From Micromonospora sp. CB01531 (lineage in GTDB: Bacteria > Actinomycetota > Actinomycetes > Mycobacteriales > Micromonosporaceae), in NCBI RefSeq assembly GCF_001905095.1, contig NZ_LWLS01000001.1, positions 358,581-422,580 of the forward strand: a stretch of DNA of 64,000 nucleotides, written 5' to 3'. Numbering within the stretch: the stretch's first letter is position 1; each line of letters opens with the position of its first letter. Under the pieces are notes generated by a model. It was given only the letters and a program-made list of their open reading frames with translations. It ran no database searches and was not told the DNA's origin. The position numbers and the translations under genes are program-made. Positions 56,516 to 64,000 of the stretch are shown in pieces.

Positions 56516-58093
56516 ATGAGCTCAACGATTGAGGACGGAGTACCCCCGCCTTCCCCGGTCTCGGACGAGGAACGGCTCGCGCAGCTGGGATACAAACAGG
56601 AGCTGCGCCGAAAGCTGTCCGGCTTCTCCAACTTCGCGGTCTCGTTCTCCATCATCTCGATCCTGGCCGGCGCGATCACGTCGTACGGCATCGCGATGAC
56701 GGCGGGCGGCCCGCTGGCGATCACCCTGGGCTGGCTCTTCGTCGGCGTCATGGTGATCTTCGTCGCGCTGGCCATGGCCGAGATCTGCTCGGTCTATCCC
56801 ACCGCCGGGGCCCTCTACTGGTGGGCCGCCGCGCTCGCCAAGCGGAACAAGGCGGTCTGGGCCTGGTTCGTCGGCTGGTTCAACTTCCTCGGCGAGGTGG
56901 CGGTGACCGCCGCGATCGACTTCGGTGCGGCCATCACCACCTCCGCCTTCCTGAGTCTCGCCTTCGACATGGAGGTGACCGCGGGACGCACCTTCCTCAT
57001 CTTCCTGGTGATCATCATCGCGCACGGCCTGCTCAACACCTTCGGCGTCAACCTCGTGCGGCTGCTCTCGGACATCAGCGCCTGGTGGCACCTCGCCGGC
57101 GTCGCGGTCATCGTGATCGCCCTCGCGTTCGTGCCGGACCAGCACAAGCCCATCTCCGAGGTCTTCCTGGAGGTGCGCAACGAGACCGGCTTCACCTTCG
57201 CCGGCGCGGCCGGCTACGCGGTGCTCATCGGACTCCTGATGGCGCAGTACACCTACACCGGGTACGACGCCAGCGCCCACGTGGCGGAGGAGACCCACGA
57301 CGCCGCCCGCTCCGCGCCCCGCGGCATCGTGATGTCGGTCGTGGTCTCGGTCCTCGCGGGCTTCGTGCTCCTGTTCGCCATCACCTGGTCCATCCAGGAC
57401 TACGAGGCCGAGCGGACGACCGCGCTGGGCCTGCCCCCGGCGCAGATCTTCATCGACGCGGTGGGGCAGGACCTCGGCACGTTCCTGCTCTTCATCTGCG
57501 TGGTCGCCCAGTTCTTCTGCGGCATGGCATCGGTGACGGCGAACTCCCGGATGGCCTACGCGTTCAGCCGGGACGGGGCGTTGCCCGGCTCCGGGATCTG
57601 GAAGCGGGTCAACCAGCGCACGGGCACCCCGACCAACTCGATCTGGCTCTGCGTCACCTGCTCCACCCTGCTCGTCCTGCCGTCGCTCTGGAACACCACC
57701 GCCTACCTCGCCGCCACGTCCATCGCGGTGATCGGCCTCTACATCGCGTACGTGGCCCCGGTCTTCCTGCGCCGGCGCACGACGGACTTCCGGATCGGCC
57801 CGTGGAACCTGGGTCGGTGGAGCGCGCCGGTCGGGTGGATCGCCATCGTCTGGGTCGCGGTCATCTGCGTCCTGTTCGTGCTGCCCACCAGCAGCCCCGT
57901 CACCGCCAGCACGTTCAACTACACGATCGTCGCGGTCGGCGTCGTGCTCGGCGGTGCCTGGCTCTGGTGGGTGCTCAGCGCCCGGCGCTGGTTCACCGGC
58001 CCTCGCCACAACGTGGCCGATCCGGTGATCCCCAGGCCGGCGACGGGCGCCGAGCCCGTCACCGAGCCGAGCACCGAGTCGGCCACCGAGTAG
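56516..58093 (+). CDS. APC-family amino acid/amine permease
   Basis: A 525-residue membrane protein with about 12 hydrophobic segments. The N-terminal region YKQELRRKLSGFSNFAVSFSIISIL and GYDASAHVAEETHDAARSAPRGI are typical of the APC amino acid permease (AAT/ACT) group including GABA, choline and ethanolamine carriers. AAGGGAG lies upstream of ATG 56516. It begins a run of same-strand genes for amine breakdown, so it probably imports that amine or amino acid. Confidence 0.9.
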   Translation: MSSTIEDGVPPPSPVSDEERLAQLGYKQELRRKLSGFSNFAVSFSIISILAGAITSYGIAMTAGGPLAITLGWLFVGVMVIFVALAMAEICSVYPTAGALYWWAAALAKRNKAVWAWFVGWFNFLGEVAVTAAIDFGAAITTSAFLSLAFDMEVTAGRTFLIFLVIIIAHGLLNTFGVNLVRLLSDISAWWHLAGVAVIVIALAFVPDQHKPISEVFLEVRNETGFTFAGAAGYAVLIGLLMAQYTYTGYDASAHVAEETHDAARSAPRGIVMSVVVSVLAGFVLLFAITWSIQDYEAERTTALGLPPAQIFIDAVGQDLGTFLLFICVVAQFFCGMASVTANSRMAYAFSRDGALPGSGIWKRVNQRTGTPTNSIWLCVTCSTLLVLPSLWNTTAYLAATSIAVIGLYIAYVAPVFLRRRTTDFRIGPWNLGRWSAPVGWIAIVWVAVICVLFVLPTSSPVTASTFNYTIVAVGVVLGGAWLWWVLSARRWFTGPRHNVADPVIPRPATGAEPVTEPSTESATE

Positions 58094-58155
58094 GTTGCCC
58101 GGGTGGCGGGTGCTCGGTGGGTGCCCGCCACCCGCGTCAAGGGGAAGGGGCGGCG

Positions 58156-58962
58156 ATGCCGATCGATGCCGGGACTGCCGAGCCGGGGGGCACCGCCGCC
58201 GGGGGGCCGGGCGGTGCCGGGACATCGACTCCGGAAGCCGTACCGGCCTTTCCGGTGTGGCGCCCGGTGCGCGGCGGCAACGCCTTCGAGATCACCGTCG
58301 CCCGGCTCGTCCAGGCGATCAAGCTGGGCCTGGTCCGGGTCGGCGAGCGGCTGCCCGCCGAGCGGGAGCTGGCCGAGCGGCTGCAGGTCAGCCGGGTGAC
58401 CCTGCGGGAGGCGATAGCGGCGCTGCGCGAGGCCGGCTATCTCGAGTCCCGCCGCGGGCGTACCGGTGGGACCTTCGTCCGCTCGGCGCTGCCCGTACCC
58501 GGTGCCGGCGACGGGCGTCCGGACGCGGGGGAGTTGGCCCGCGAGATGGGCGACCGGCTGCCCGACGCGCTCGACTTCCGGCGGGTGCTGGAGTCGGGTG
58601 CCGCGGGCCTGGCCGCCAACCGCAGCCTGCCGGCGGTCGAGCGGCAGCACCTGGTCGCCGCCCTGACCGCCTCCCGCGACCGCGACCCGGTCCACCGGCG
58701 GGTCGCGGACTCCCGGTTGCACCTGGCGATCGCCGCGGCCGGCGGCTCCCCGTCGCTGGCCGCGGCCGTCGCCGACGTGCAGTTGACCCTCGACCGGCTC
58801 CTCGCCGCGATCCCGGTGATCCCCCGAAACCTCGACCACTCCGACGTCCAGCACACCCGGATCGTCGACGCGATCCTGGCGGGCGACCCGAATGGCGCCC
58901 GGGTGGTGATGGAGGAACACTGCGACGCCACGGCGGAGTTGCTGCGCGGTCTGCTCGGGTAA
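58156..58962 (+). CDS. FadR/GntR family transcriptional regulator
   Basis: A 268-residue regulator. The winged helix is in GLVRVGERLPAERELAERLQVSRVTLREAIAALREAGYL (read in pieces; about 72-110). The C-terminal FCD domain is all-helical (RRVLESGAAGLAANRSL; ADSRLHLAIAAAGGSPSLAAAV). ATG 58156 is chosen with GGGGAAGGGG upstream. It sits between permease and ligase genes, so a pathway ligand is likely. Such FCD domains often bind carboxylates with a metal. Confidence 0.88.
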   Translation: MPIDAGTAEPGGTAAGGPGGAGTSTPEAVPAFPVWRPVRGGNAFEITVARLVQAIKLGLVRVGERLPAERELAERLQVSRVTLREAIAALREAGYLESRRGRTGGTFVRSALPVPGAGDGRPDAGELAREMGDRLPDALDFRRVLESGAAGLAANRSLPAVERQHLVAALTASRDRDPVHRRVADSRLHLAIAAAGGSPSLAAAVADVQLTLDRLLAAIPVIPRNLDHSDVQHTRIVDAILAGDPNGARVVMEEHCDATAELLRGLLG

Positions 58963-59026
58963 GTGAGAGCCGCCCATTGACGGATTCAAAGGTTCGGTAG
59001 TAGACCTTTCTCATGGAGGCGCGCCG

Positions 59027-60391
59027 ATGAGGAAAGCCCCGCTCACGCTGGAACAACTCCGGGTCGCGGTCGCCGATGGCGAGCTCGACACGGTGGTGCT
59101 GGCCCTGGCCGACATGCAGGGCCGGCTGCAGGGCAAACGCTTCCACGCCCCCTACTTTCTCGACCAGGTGGTCGCGGACGGCAGCGAGGGCTGCAACTAC
59201 CTGCTCGCCGTCGACGTCGACATGAACACCGTCGACGGGTACGCGATGTCCAGCTGGGAACGCGGCTACGGCGACTTCGCGCTGAAGCCCGACCTGGACA
59301 CCCTGCGCCGGATGCCGTGGCAGCCGGGCAGCGCCCTGCTCCTGGCCGACCTGGAGTGGCTGGACGGCACCGGCCCGGTGGTCGCCTCGCCCCGGCAGAT
59401 CCTGCGCCGGCAGCTCGACCGGCTGGCCGGGCACGGGCTGACCGCGTACGCCGGGACCGAGCTGGAGTTCGTGCTGTTCCGGGACTCGTACGAGGCGGCG
59501 TGGCGGCGCGGCTACCGCGACCTGACCCCGGCCAACCAGTACAACGTGGACTACTCGCTGCTCGGCACCGCCCGGGTGGAGCCGCTGCTGCGCCGGATCC
59601 GCACCGAGATGGCCGGGGCGGGACTGACCCCGGAGAGCGCCAAGGGCGAGTGCAACCTCGGCCAGCACGAGATCGCCTTCCGCTACGACGAGGCGCTGGC
59701 CTGCGCCGACCACCACGTCATCTACAAGAACGGGGCGAAGGAGATCGCCGCCCAGGAGGGCATGTCGATCACCTTCATGGCGAAGCCGAACGCGCGGGAG
59801 GGCAACTCCTGCCACGTCCACTTCTCGCTGCGCGACGCCGCCGGCCGCTCGGCGCTGCTCGGGGACGGGCCGGCGCACCTCAGCGTGACCGGGCGGCGGG
59901 TGCTGGCCGGGCTGCTCGCCACGATGCGGGAGTTCAGCCTCTTCTTCGCCCCCAACGTCAACTCCTACAAGCGCTACCAGCCGGGCTCCTTCGCCCCGAC
60001 CGCGCTGCGCTGGGGCACCGACAACCGCACCTGCGCGCTGCGGCTGGTCGGGCACGGCCAGGGCATGCGGGTGGAGAACCGGGTGCCCGGCGCGGACGTC
60101 AACCCGTACCTGGCGATCGCCGCACTGGTGGCCGGCGCGGTCTACGGCATCGAGCGGGAGCTGGAGTTGGGCGAGGAGTGCACCGGCAACGCGTACGACG
60201 ACGGGACCGCGGCACGGGTGCCGGGGACGCTGCGCGACGCGCTCGTCCTCTGGGAGTCCTCCGAGGTGGCCCGGGACGCCTTCGGCACCGAGGTGGTCGC
60301 CCACTACGCCAACCAGGCCCGGGTCGAGCTGACCGCCTTCGACGCCGCCGTGACCGACTGGGAACTGGTCCGTGGCTTCGAACGGCTATGA
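59027..60391 (+). CDS. glutamine-synthetase-like gamma-glutamyl-amine ligase (PuuA/GlnA3/GlnA4-type)
   Basis: A 454-residue GS-family enzyme that probably joins glutamate to an amine with ATP. The metal and glutamate sites are YAGTELEFVLF, CNLGQHEIAFRYDEALACADHHV, GNSCHVHFSL and FAPNVNSYKRYQPGSFAPTA. The N-terminal LADMQGRLQGKRF is characteristic of the PuuA/GlnA3 branch, not of nitrogen-assimilation GlnA. The downstream aldehyde dehydrogenase and hydrolase fit gamma-glutamylation of an amine. Which amine (putrescine, polyamine or ethanolamine) is not decided by sequence. Confidence 0.88.
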   Translation: MRKAPLTLEQLRVAVADGELDTVVLALADMQGRLQGKRFHAPYFLDQVVADGSEGCNYLLAVDVDMNTVDGYAMSSWERGYGDFALKPDLDTLRRMPWQPGSALLLADLEWLDGTGPVVASPRQILRRQLDRLAGHGLTAYAGTELEFVLFRDSYEAAWRRGYRDLTPANQYNVDYSLLGTARVEPLLRRIRTEMAGAGLTPESAKGECNLGQHEIAFRYDEALACADHHVIYKNGAKEIAAQEGMSITFMAKPNAREGNSCHVHFSLRDAAGRSALLGDGPAHLSVTGRRVLAGLLATMREFSLFFAPNVNSYKRYQPGSFAPTALRWGTDNRTCALRLVGHGQGMRVENRVPGADVNPYLAIAALVAGAVYGIERELELGEECTGNAYDDGTAARVPGTLRDALVLWESSEVARDAFGTEVVAHYANQARVELTAFDAAVTDWELVRGFERL

Positions 60392-60419
60392 CCGGCCGGA
60401 CGTCCAGGAGGAGGGCACG

Positions 60420-61775
60420 TTGACCGAGGTGCGGAACCCGGCGACCGGGGCGGTGCTGCGCGAGGTGCCGGCCACCTCGCCGGCCGAGACCGACGCGGCG
60501 ATCGCCCGGGCGGCCCGGGCGTACGAGTCGTGGCGGGCGGTGGCGCCCGGCGACCGGGCGCGGCTGCTGCGGCGGTTCGCCGCGGTGGTGGACGCGCACC
60601 TGGCGGAGCTGGCGTCGCTGGAGGTCCGCAACGCGGGCCACACCATCGGCAACGCCCGCTGGGAGGCGGCCAACGTCCGGGACGTCCTCGACTACTACGC
60701 CGGCGCGCCGGAGCGGCTGACCGGGCGGCAGATCCCGGTGCCCGGCGGGTTGGACGTCACCTTCCACGAACCGCTCGGCGTGGTCGGCGTGATCGTGCCG
60801 TGGAACTTCCCGATGCCGATCGCCGGCTGGGGCTTCGCGCCGGCTCTCGCCGCCGGCAACACGGTCGTGCTCAAGCCGGCCGAGCTGACCCCGCTCACCG
60901 CGCTGCGCCTGGCCGACCTCGCGCTGGAGGCCGGGCTCCCGGCGGGTGTGTTCACCGTTCTGCCCGGTCAGGGGAGTGTGGTGGGCGAGCGGTTCGTCAC
61001 CCATCCGGCGGTGCGCAAGGTCTGCTTCACCGGCTCCACCGAGGTCGGTACCCGGATCATGGCCGGCTGTGCCGCCCAGGTGAAGCGGGTGACGCTGGAG
61101 CTGGGCGGGAAGTCCGCCAACCTGGTCTTCGCCGACGCCGACATCGAGAAGGCGGCGGCCACCGCGCCGTACGCGGTCTTCGACAACGCCGGCCAGGACT
61201 GCTGCGCCCGCTCGCGGATCCTGGTCCAGCGCCCGGTGTACGACCGCTTTCTGGAGCTGCTCGAACCGGCCGTGCGCGCGTTCCGGGTCGAGGACCCGGC
61301 CGCCGAGAGCGCCGCGATGGGGCCGCTGATCTCCGCCGGACACCGGGACCGGGTCGCCGGGTACGTCGACGGGGCGAAGGTGGCCTTCACCGGCTCCCGC
61401 CCCGACGGCCCGGGCTGGTGGTACGCCCCGACCGTGCTGCTCGCCGAATCCCCGGCCGACCGGCACTGGCGCGAGGAGGTGTTCGGCCCGGTGGTCTCGG
61501 TGCTGTCCTTCGACGACGAGGCGGACGCGATCCGGCTCGCCAACGACACCGAGTACGGCCTGTCCGGGTCGATCTGGACCCGGGACGTGGGCCGGGCGGT
61601 CCGGGTGGCCCGGGCGGTGGAGTCCGGCAACCTCAGCGTGAACTCGCACTCCTCGGTCCGCTACTGGACCCCGTTCGGCGGCATGAAGCGCTCCGGGCTC
61701 GGCCGGGAACTTGGCCCGGACGCGCTGCACGCCTTCACCGACGTCAAGAACGTGTTCATCTCGACAGAGGAGTGA
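60420..61775 (+). CDS. NAD(P)-dependent aldehyde dehydrogenase
   Basis: A 451-residue ALDH. The cofactor region is VIVPWNFPMPIAGWG and FTGSTEVGTRI, the general-base glutamate is in TLELGGKSANLV, and the catalytic cysteine is in NAGQDCCARSRI (C261). FGGMKRSGLGRELG is near the C-terminus. TTG 60420 with AGGAGGAG about 6 bp upstream is preferred; GTG 60372 overlaps the ligase gene by 20 bp. Probably oxidises the gamma-glutamyl aldehyde (PuuC role). Confidence 0.9.
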   Translation: MTEVRNPATGAVLREVPATSPAETDAAIARAARAYESWRAVAPGDRARLLRRFAAVVDAHLAELASLEVRNAGHTIGNARWEAANVRDVLDYYAGAPERLTGRQIPVPGGLDVTFHEPLGVVGVIVPWNFPMPIAGWGFAPALAAGNTVVLKPAELTPLTALRLADLALEAGLPAGVFTVLPGQGSVVGERFVTHPAVRKVCFTGSTEVGTRIMAGCAAQVKRVTLELGGKSANLVFADADIEKAAATAPYAVFDNAGQDCCARSRILVQRPVYDRFLELLEPAVRAFRVEDPAAESAAMGPLISAGHRDRVAGYVDGAKVAFTGSRPDGPGWWYAPTVLLAESPADRHWREEVFGPVVSVLSFDDEADAIRLANDTEYGLSGSIWTRDVGRAVRVARAVESGNLSVNSHSSVRYWTPFGGMKRSGLGRELGPDALHAFTDVKNVFISTEE

Positions 61776-62548
61776 CCGCAGTGCAGGGACGGCTTCAGGC
61801 CCGGGTCGCGGTGGTGACCGGAGCGGGCAGTGGGATCGGGCTGGCCACCGTGCGGCGGTTCGCCGCCGAGGGGGCGCGGGTGGTCTGCGTCGACATCGAC
61901 CCCGAAGCGGGCAAGCGGGCCGCCGACGAGGTGGGCGGCGAGTTCGTCGCCTGCGACGTGGCCGACGAGGCGTCGGTCCGGGACCTCTTCGACGGGGTGG
62001 CCGAGCGGCACGGCCGGGTCGACGTCGCGTTCAACAACGCCGGCATCTCCCCGCCGGACGACGACTCCATCCTGGACACCGGGCTGGACGCCTGGGAGCG
62101 GGTGCTGCGGGTCAACACCACGAGCGTCTACCTGTGCTGCAAGTACGTCATCCCGCACATGCGCCGCCAGGGCAAGGGCTCGATCATCAACACCGCCTCG
62201 TTCGTGGCGTTGATGGGCGCGGCGACCTCGCAGATCGCGTACACCGCGAGCAAGGGCGGGGTGCTCGCGATGACCCGGGAGCTGGGCGTGCAGTTCGCCC
62301 GGGAGGGGATCCGGGTCAACGCGCTCTGCCCCGGCCCGATCGCCACGCCGCTGCTGCTGGAGCTGTTCGCCAAGGATCCGGAGCGGGCGGCCCGCCGGCT
62401 GGTGCACGTGCCGATGGGCCGGTTCGGCGACCCGACGGAGATCGCCGCCGCGGTGGCCTTCCTGGCCAGCGACGACGCCTCGTTCATGACGGCCGCGCAG
62501 TTCGTGGTGGACGGCGGGATCACCGGCGCCTACGTGACACCAGTGTGA
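61772..62548 (+). CDS. SDR family oxidoreductase
   Basis: A 258-residue short-chain dehydrogenase. VVTGAGSGIGLATVRRF is the cofactor motif, D at the end of the second strand (CVDIDPEAG) suggests NAD(H), FNNAGI and the catalytic S-YxxxK set (TASFVALMG, then YTASKGG) are all present. It starts at the GTG of a GTGA overlap with the ALDH stop; GTG 61781 is also possible. It may oxidise an alcohol group of the glutamylated substrate to the aldehyde. Its stop overlaps the first start-codon repeat. Confidence 0.9.
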   Translation: MTAVQGRLQARVAVVTGAGSGIGLATVRRFAAEGARVVCVDIDPEAGKRAADEVGGEFVACDVADEASVRDLFDGVAERHGRVDVAFNNAGISPPDDDSILDTGLDAWERVLRVNTTSVYLCCKYVIPHMRRQGKGSIINTASFVALMGAATSQIAYTASKGGVLAMTRELGVQFAREGIRVNALCPGPIATPLLLELFAKDPERAARRLVHVPMGRFGDPTEIAAAVAFLASDDASFMTAAQFVVDGGITGAYVTPV

Positions 62549-62607
62549 GCGCGAGGAGTGAGCCGGGTTTGCGAGCCCCGCAGTCGCGAACGAAGGTGGC
62601 GCTGTGA
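62545..62607 (+). CDS. 20-codon mini-cistron formed by repeat copy 1
   Basis: The GTG of copy 1 opens a frame of 20 codons (start MSARSEPGLRAP) that ends in TGA overlapping the GTG of copy 2. Thus SDR stop, mini-cistron and next start are linked by two GTGA overlaps. It likely serves translational coupling, not a peptide function. Confidence 0.4.
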   Translation: MSARSEPGLRAPQSRTKVAL

Positions 62608-62653
62608 GCGCGAGGAGTGAGCCGGGTTTGCGAGCCCCGCAGTCGCGAACGAA
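62545..62653 (+). repeat. two tandem 50-bp copies of a start-codon-bearing repeat
   Basis: The same 50 bp occurs at 62545-62594 and 62604-62653, separated by 9 bp. Each begins GTGAGCGCGAGGAGTGAG and ends CGCGAACGAA. Copy 1 begins in the SDR stop codon (GTGA). Copy 2 begins in the stop codon of the frame opened by copy 1. The repeat type is known to me from gene starts in Micromonosporaceae genomes. Confidence 0.85.
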
Positions 62654-62663
62654 AGGCGGCCCG

Positions 62664-63368
62664 GTGAGCCGGCCGATCATCGGGATAACCGCGTACGTCG
62701 AGCCGGCCGGCTGGGCGGTGTGGCGGGACGTCCCGGCGGCGCTGGTGCCGCAGGCGTACGTCCGGGCGGTGACCGCCGCCGGCGGCCGCGCCGTGGTGCT
62801 GCCCCCGGACGACGCGGACGCGGACGTGCTGCGGGTCCTCGACGGGCTGCTGCTGGCCGGCGGCGCGGACGTCGGCCCGGAGCGGTACGGCCAGCCGCCC
62901 GACCCGCGTACCGAGAGCCGGCCGGACCGGGACGCCGGCGAGCTGGGCCTGCTGACCGCCGCACTCGCCGCCGACGTGCCGGTGCTCGGCGTGTGCCGGG
63001 GCATGCAGCTGCTCGCGATCGCCCACGGCGGCGCCTTGCACCAGCACCTGCCGGACGTGGTCGGCCACGACGGGCACCGGCCGGCGCCCGGGGTGTACGG
63101 CGTCCATCCGGTCCGGTTCGCCCCGGGCAGCCTGGCCGCGGCGGTGATGGGCGGGGTGGACCGGGTCAACTCGTACCACCACCAGGGGGTGGCCGACCCG
63201 GGCAGCCTGACCGCCACCGGCTGGGCCGACGACGGGGTCGTGGAGGCCGTCGAGGACCCGGGGCGGCGCTTCCTGCTCGGGGTGCAGTGGCATCCGGAGA
63301 ACGACAAGGATCCCTGGCCGGTGGCCGCCCTGGTCCGCGCCGCCACCGGCGAACCAGTGTCCATGTGA
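62664..63368 (+). CDS. gamma-glutamyl-gamma-aminobutyrate hydrolase family protein (PuuD-like class I GATase)
   Basis: A 234-residue class I glutamine-amidotransferase-fold hydrolase. The nucleophile is in LGVCRGMQLLA (C111), and the His and Glu of the triad are in GVQWHPEND (H210, E212). It probably releases glutamate from the gamma-glutamyl product. GTG 62664 (VSRPIIGITAYVEP) matches the usual N-terminus. GTG 62604 in repeat copy 2 is in frame and would add 20 repeat-coded residues. It ends the amine catabolic cluster. Confidence 0.9.
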   Translation: MSRPIIGITAYVEPAGWAVWRDVPAALVPQAYVRAVTAAGGRAVVLPPDDADADVLRVLDGLLLAGGADVGPERYGQPPDPRTESRPDRDAGELGLLTAALAADVPVLGVCRGMQLLAIAHGGALHQHLPDVVGHDGHRPAPGVYGVHPVRFAPGSLAAAVMGGVDRVNSYHHQGVADPGSLTATGWADDGVVEAVEDPGRRFLLGVQWHPENDKDPWPVAALVRAATGEPVSM

Positions 63369-63485
63369 CTCAGATCACCGACCCCGCCGGTCGTCCTGGG
63401 TGATCCGCGTCCGGCCCGACTCGCCGTTGACCGCTGGTTAGGCCAGGATGAGGCGTAGGTAACCAGCGTCCCGGGTCGGGCCTGC

Positions 63486-63512
63486 GTTTAGCTTGCTCCT
63501 CCGCCTGGGTAG
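63486..63512 (+). promoter_or_regulatory. possible sigma-B/F-type promoter
   Basis: GTTT (63486-63489) and GGGTAG (63507-63512) are spaced 17 bp, close to the stress-sigma consensus GTTT...GGGTA. They precede the sensor gene by 65 bp. A match of this size is weak evidence. Confidence 0.3.
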
Positions 63513-63520
63513 GAGGCGGG

Positions 63521-63549
63521 GACGGCCGGCGGAGTCTGCGCCGGCCGTC
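63521..63549 (+). terminator. 11-bp perfect hairpin upstream of the sensor gene
   Basis: Arms 63521-63531 and 63539-63549 pair perfectly around a 7-base loop, 27 bp before the ATG at 63577. It could end the previous operon or be a leader structure of the sensor mRNA. Confidence 0.5.
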
Positions 63550-63576
63550 GTGGACATGGCCGGAGCGGGAGGCTGC

Positions 63577-64000
63577 ATGGGCTCGGCCCAGGGGGGCGAG
63601 GACCGGGACCACGCGTCCTCGGGGGCAGTCGCGGCGCGGTTCCCACCGCTGTTGGCCGCGGCGTTCGCCGCGGGCGGTGAGATGGGCGCGCGGCTGGGTG
63701 CCTTCGAGTGGTCCGGCAGCCCGATCGGCACCCCGGACAGCTGGCCTCCGGCGCTCCGGCACGCCGTCAGCATGATGCTCTCGTCCCGGGCCCAGATCGC
63801 GATGTTCTGGGGCGAGGACCACCGCGCCTTCTACAACGACGCCTACCGGCCGACCATCGGCGACAAGCATCCGGCGGCGATCGGGCAGCCCGCCCGCGAG
63901 CACTGGGTGGAGACCTGGGACGTCCTCGGAACGCTGCTGGAGGGGGTACGCCGCACCGGCGAGCCGTACCGCGGTGAGAACCATCCCTTCGTGCTGGACC
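63577..64000 (+). CDS. PAS/GAF-type sensor protein, 3' end outside the window
   Basis: The frame is open to the window edge (141 codons). ATG 63577 has GGGAGG 4 bp upstream; ATG 63556 is in frame. The visible part reads SPIGTPDSWPPALRHAVSMM and MFWGEDHRAFYNDAYRPTIG, then GQPAREHWVETWD. This is the standard N-terminal PAS-like module of multi-domain GAF/histidine kinase or SpoIIE-phosphatase proteins. The output domain is beyond the window, so its type is unknown. Confidence 0.8.
   Translation, partial: MGSAQGGEDRDHASSGAVAARFPPLLAAAFAAGGEMGARLGAFEWSGSPIGTPDSWPPALRHAVSMMLSSRAQIAMFWGEDHRAFYNDAYRPTIGDKHPAAIGQPAREHWVETWDVLGTLLEGVRRTGEPYRGENHPFVLD

Overview
The window is very GC-rich DNA from a high-GC actinomycete, most likely a member of the Micromonosporaceae (Micromonospora-like). 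The basis is the strongly G/C-biased third codon positions, frequent GTG starts, the gene order trmD-rplS-lepB-lepB-nudix-rnhB-DUF2469 ... rpsB-tsf-pyrH-frr-cdsA-rlmN ... dxr-rseP-ispG-GNAT, and short repeat families I associate with that family. The species cannot be fixed from the sequence alone. No rRNA, tRNA or CRISPR array was seen.

Layout. 1-4648: a conserved housekeeping run (3' part of trmD, rplS, two signal peptidases I, a Nudix hydrolase, RNase HII, DUF2469). 4695-9809: a sulfite-oxidase-like enzyme with a coupled methyltransferase, a frameshifted M23 peptidase gene, a class V aminotransferase and xerC. 9810-13163: a damaged locus. Here yraN, comM and dprA would be expected next to xerC. 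yraN has an internal deletion, comM survives only as a frameshifted 5' stub, and dprA is not visible. A large serine recombinase gene is joined to the comM stub, followed by decayed mobile-element genes. 13477-22404: a membrane protein, rpsB, tsf, pyrH, frr, cdsA, rlmN and a repeat-rich DivIVA-like protein. 22478-30898: small membrane protein, MBL-Rieske fusion, FAD oxidoreductase, a TetR/MMPL pair with a clear operator, GNAT and Uma2 proteins. 30942-34582: dxr-rseP-ispG (MEP isoprenoid pathway and intramembrane protease). 34657-39384: HxlR/methyltransferase pair, PadR/MFS pair and a DUF4081-GNAT protein. 39537-46718: a TetR-controlled degenerate ABC ATPase plus YhgE/Pip membrane protein, then a single-chain fused ABC exporter. 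46842-56129: ene-reductase, a symporter preceded by a Cys-type leader peptide (probably cystine uptake), DUF998, GST-like reductase, thiolase, DUF574 methyltransferase, a PAS-GGDEF-EAL protein and DUF456. 56516-63368: a catabolic cluster for a glutamylated amine (permease, FadR-type regulator, glutamine-synthetase-like ligase, aldehyde dehydrogenase, SDR, class I hydrolase). 63577-end: the start of a signalling protein cut by the window edge.

How it works together. The housekeeping blocks are ordinary. The accessory interest lies in (i) replacement of the DNA-uptake/processing genes comM and dprA by a recombinase remnant, (ii) short repeats that carry a start codon and form mini-cistrons coupled by stop/start overlap to the next gene, seen twice, (iii) the leader peptide in front of the symporter, and (iv) a gamma-glutamylation pathway in which an SDR dehydrogenase stands where an amine oxidase would be expected.
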